Translations under genes and position numbers: made by a program
The notes under the pieces: model-generated
Told to the model about the DNA's origin: nothing
What the model saw: only the letters and a program-made list of their open reading frames with translations
Database searches by the model: none
Source of the DNA: Caulobacter sp.
GTDB lineage: Bacteria > Pseudomonadota > Alphaproteobacteria > Caulobacterales > Caulobacteraceae
Reading direction: 5' to 3'
NCBI GenBank assembly: GCA_014378155.1
Contig: JACMOF010000592.1
Span: forward strand, 1 to 6,355
Length of the DNA: 6,355 nucleotides
Shown: positions 6,279 to 6,355 of the stretch, piece by piece
Position numbering within the stretch: position 1 is the first letter of the stretch
How the letters are laid out: every line of letters begins with the position of its first letter

Positions 6279-6297
6279 CCTCCCTCTGTGGGGGAGG
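6279..6297 (-). promoter_or_regulatory. addA ribosome binding site inside a potential stem
   Basis: On the minus strand CCTCCC (6297-6292) can pair perfectly with GGGAGG (6284-6279) across a seven-base loop. The second arm plus the next A is the addA Shine-Dalgarno sequence, GGGAGGA, five bases before the ATG. If the leader is transcribed, this stem would hide the ribosome binding site. Whether it lowers translation is inference. Confidence 0.55.
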
Positions 6298-6300
6298 TGG

Positions 6301-6323
6301 CGCCCCGGACTTGATCCGGGGCG
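6301..6323. repeat. REP-like palindrome in the addA leader
   Basis: CGCCCCGGA (6301-6309) and TCCGGGGCG (6315-6323) are perfect 9-bp inverted arms around CTTGA. Together with the flanking GGGGGAGGTGG (6290-6300) and GGAGGGGGG (6327-6335) this looks like a dispersed intergenic element I recall in many copies in Caulobacteraceae genomes. The copy number cannot be judged here. The rest, to 6355, contains a run of eight G (6329-6336) and no identifiable feature. Confidence 0.65.
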
Positions 6324-6355
6324 GCGGAGGGGGGGGTAAACCACCGCCCGGCGGC

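Noticed and set aside
6273..6344. Upstream GTG start for addA adding 24 residues
   Set aside because: The extension translates the palindromic repeat, has no ribosome binding site seen, and the family begins near the Walker A segment as in the 6272 start.
1..6355. CRISPR array, tRNA or rRNA genes, transposase, phage or toxin-antitoxin module
   Set aside because: No spaced direct repeats, RNA gene signatures or matching protein motifs were seen on either strand.

Overview
The window is high-GC alphaproteobacterial DNA, most probably from Caulobacter or a close relative. Three things point there: an alphaproteobacterial-type AddA next to a thioredoxin gene, a copy of what looks like a Caulobacter intergenic repeat (CIR-like), and REP-like palindromes of a kind I recall from Caulobacteraceae. 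I cannot name the species from sequence alone.

Layout from left to right. 1-201 (+) is the end, or possibly the whole, of a gene whose product has a lysine-rich tail. 216-881 (-) is a class I SAM-dependent O-methyltransferase. 974-1621 (+) is a TetR-family repressor, divergent from the methyltransferase; the 92-bp gap between them holds two palindromes that are good operator candidates. 1719-1829 (+) encodes a 36-residue, lysine-rich small protein with a good ribosome binding site. 1848-2156 (-) is a YciI-like protein. About 2191-2296 is a long interspersed inverted repeat. 2361-2696 (-) is thioredoxin (trxA). 2697-2810 is a gap with two perfect inverted repeats. 2811-6272 (-) is the helicase-nuclease addA, which fills over half the window. 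Its leader (6273-6336) is made of a dispersed palindromic element, and addB, its usual upstream partner, would lie beyond the right edge.

Working relationships. AddA acts with AddB to resect double-strand breaks for RecA-dependent repair; all its helicase motifs and its nuclease motifs look intact. Thioredoxin follows in the same direction after 114 bp of non-coding DNA. The TetR/methyltransferase pair looks like a self-contained regulated unit of unknown substrate. I see no phage, insertion sequence, CRISPR array, RNA gene or toxin-antitoxin module, and no clear case for a new multi-gene system. The most interesting material lies between genes: the tandem palindromes at 934-966, the CIR-like repeat whose expected GANTC methylation site seems altered, and the repeat-derived leader of addA, which can fold its ribosome binding site into a stem.
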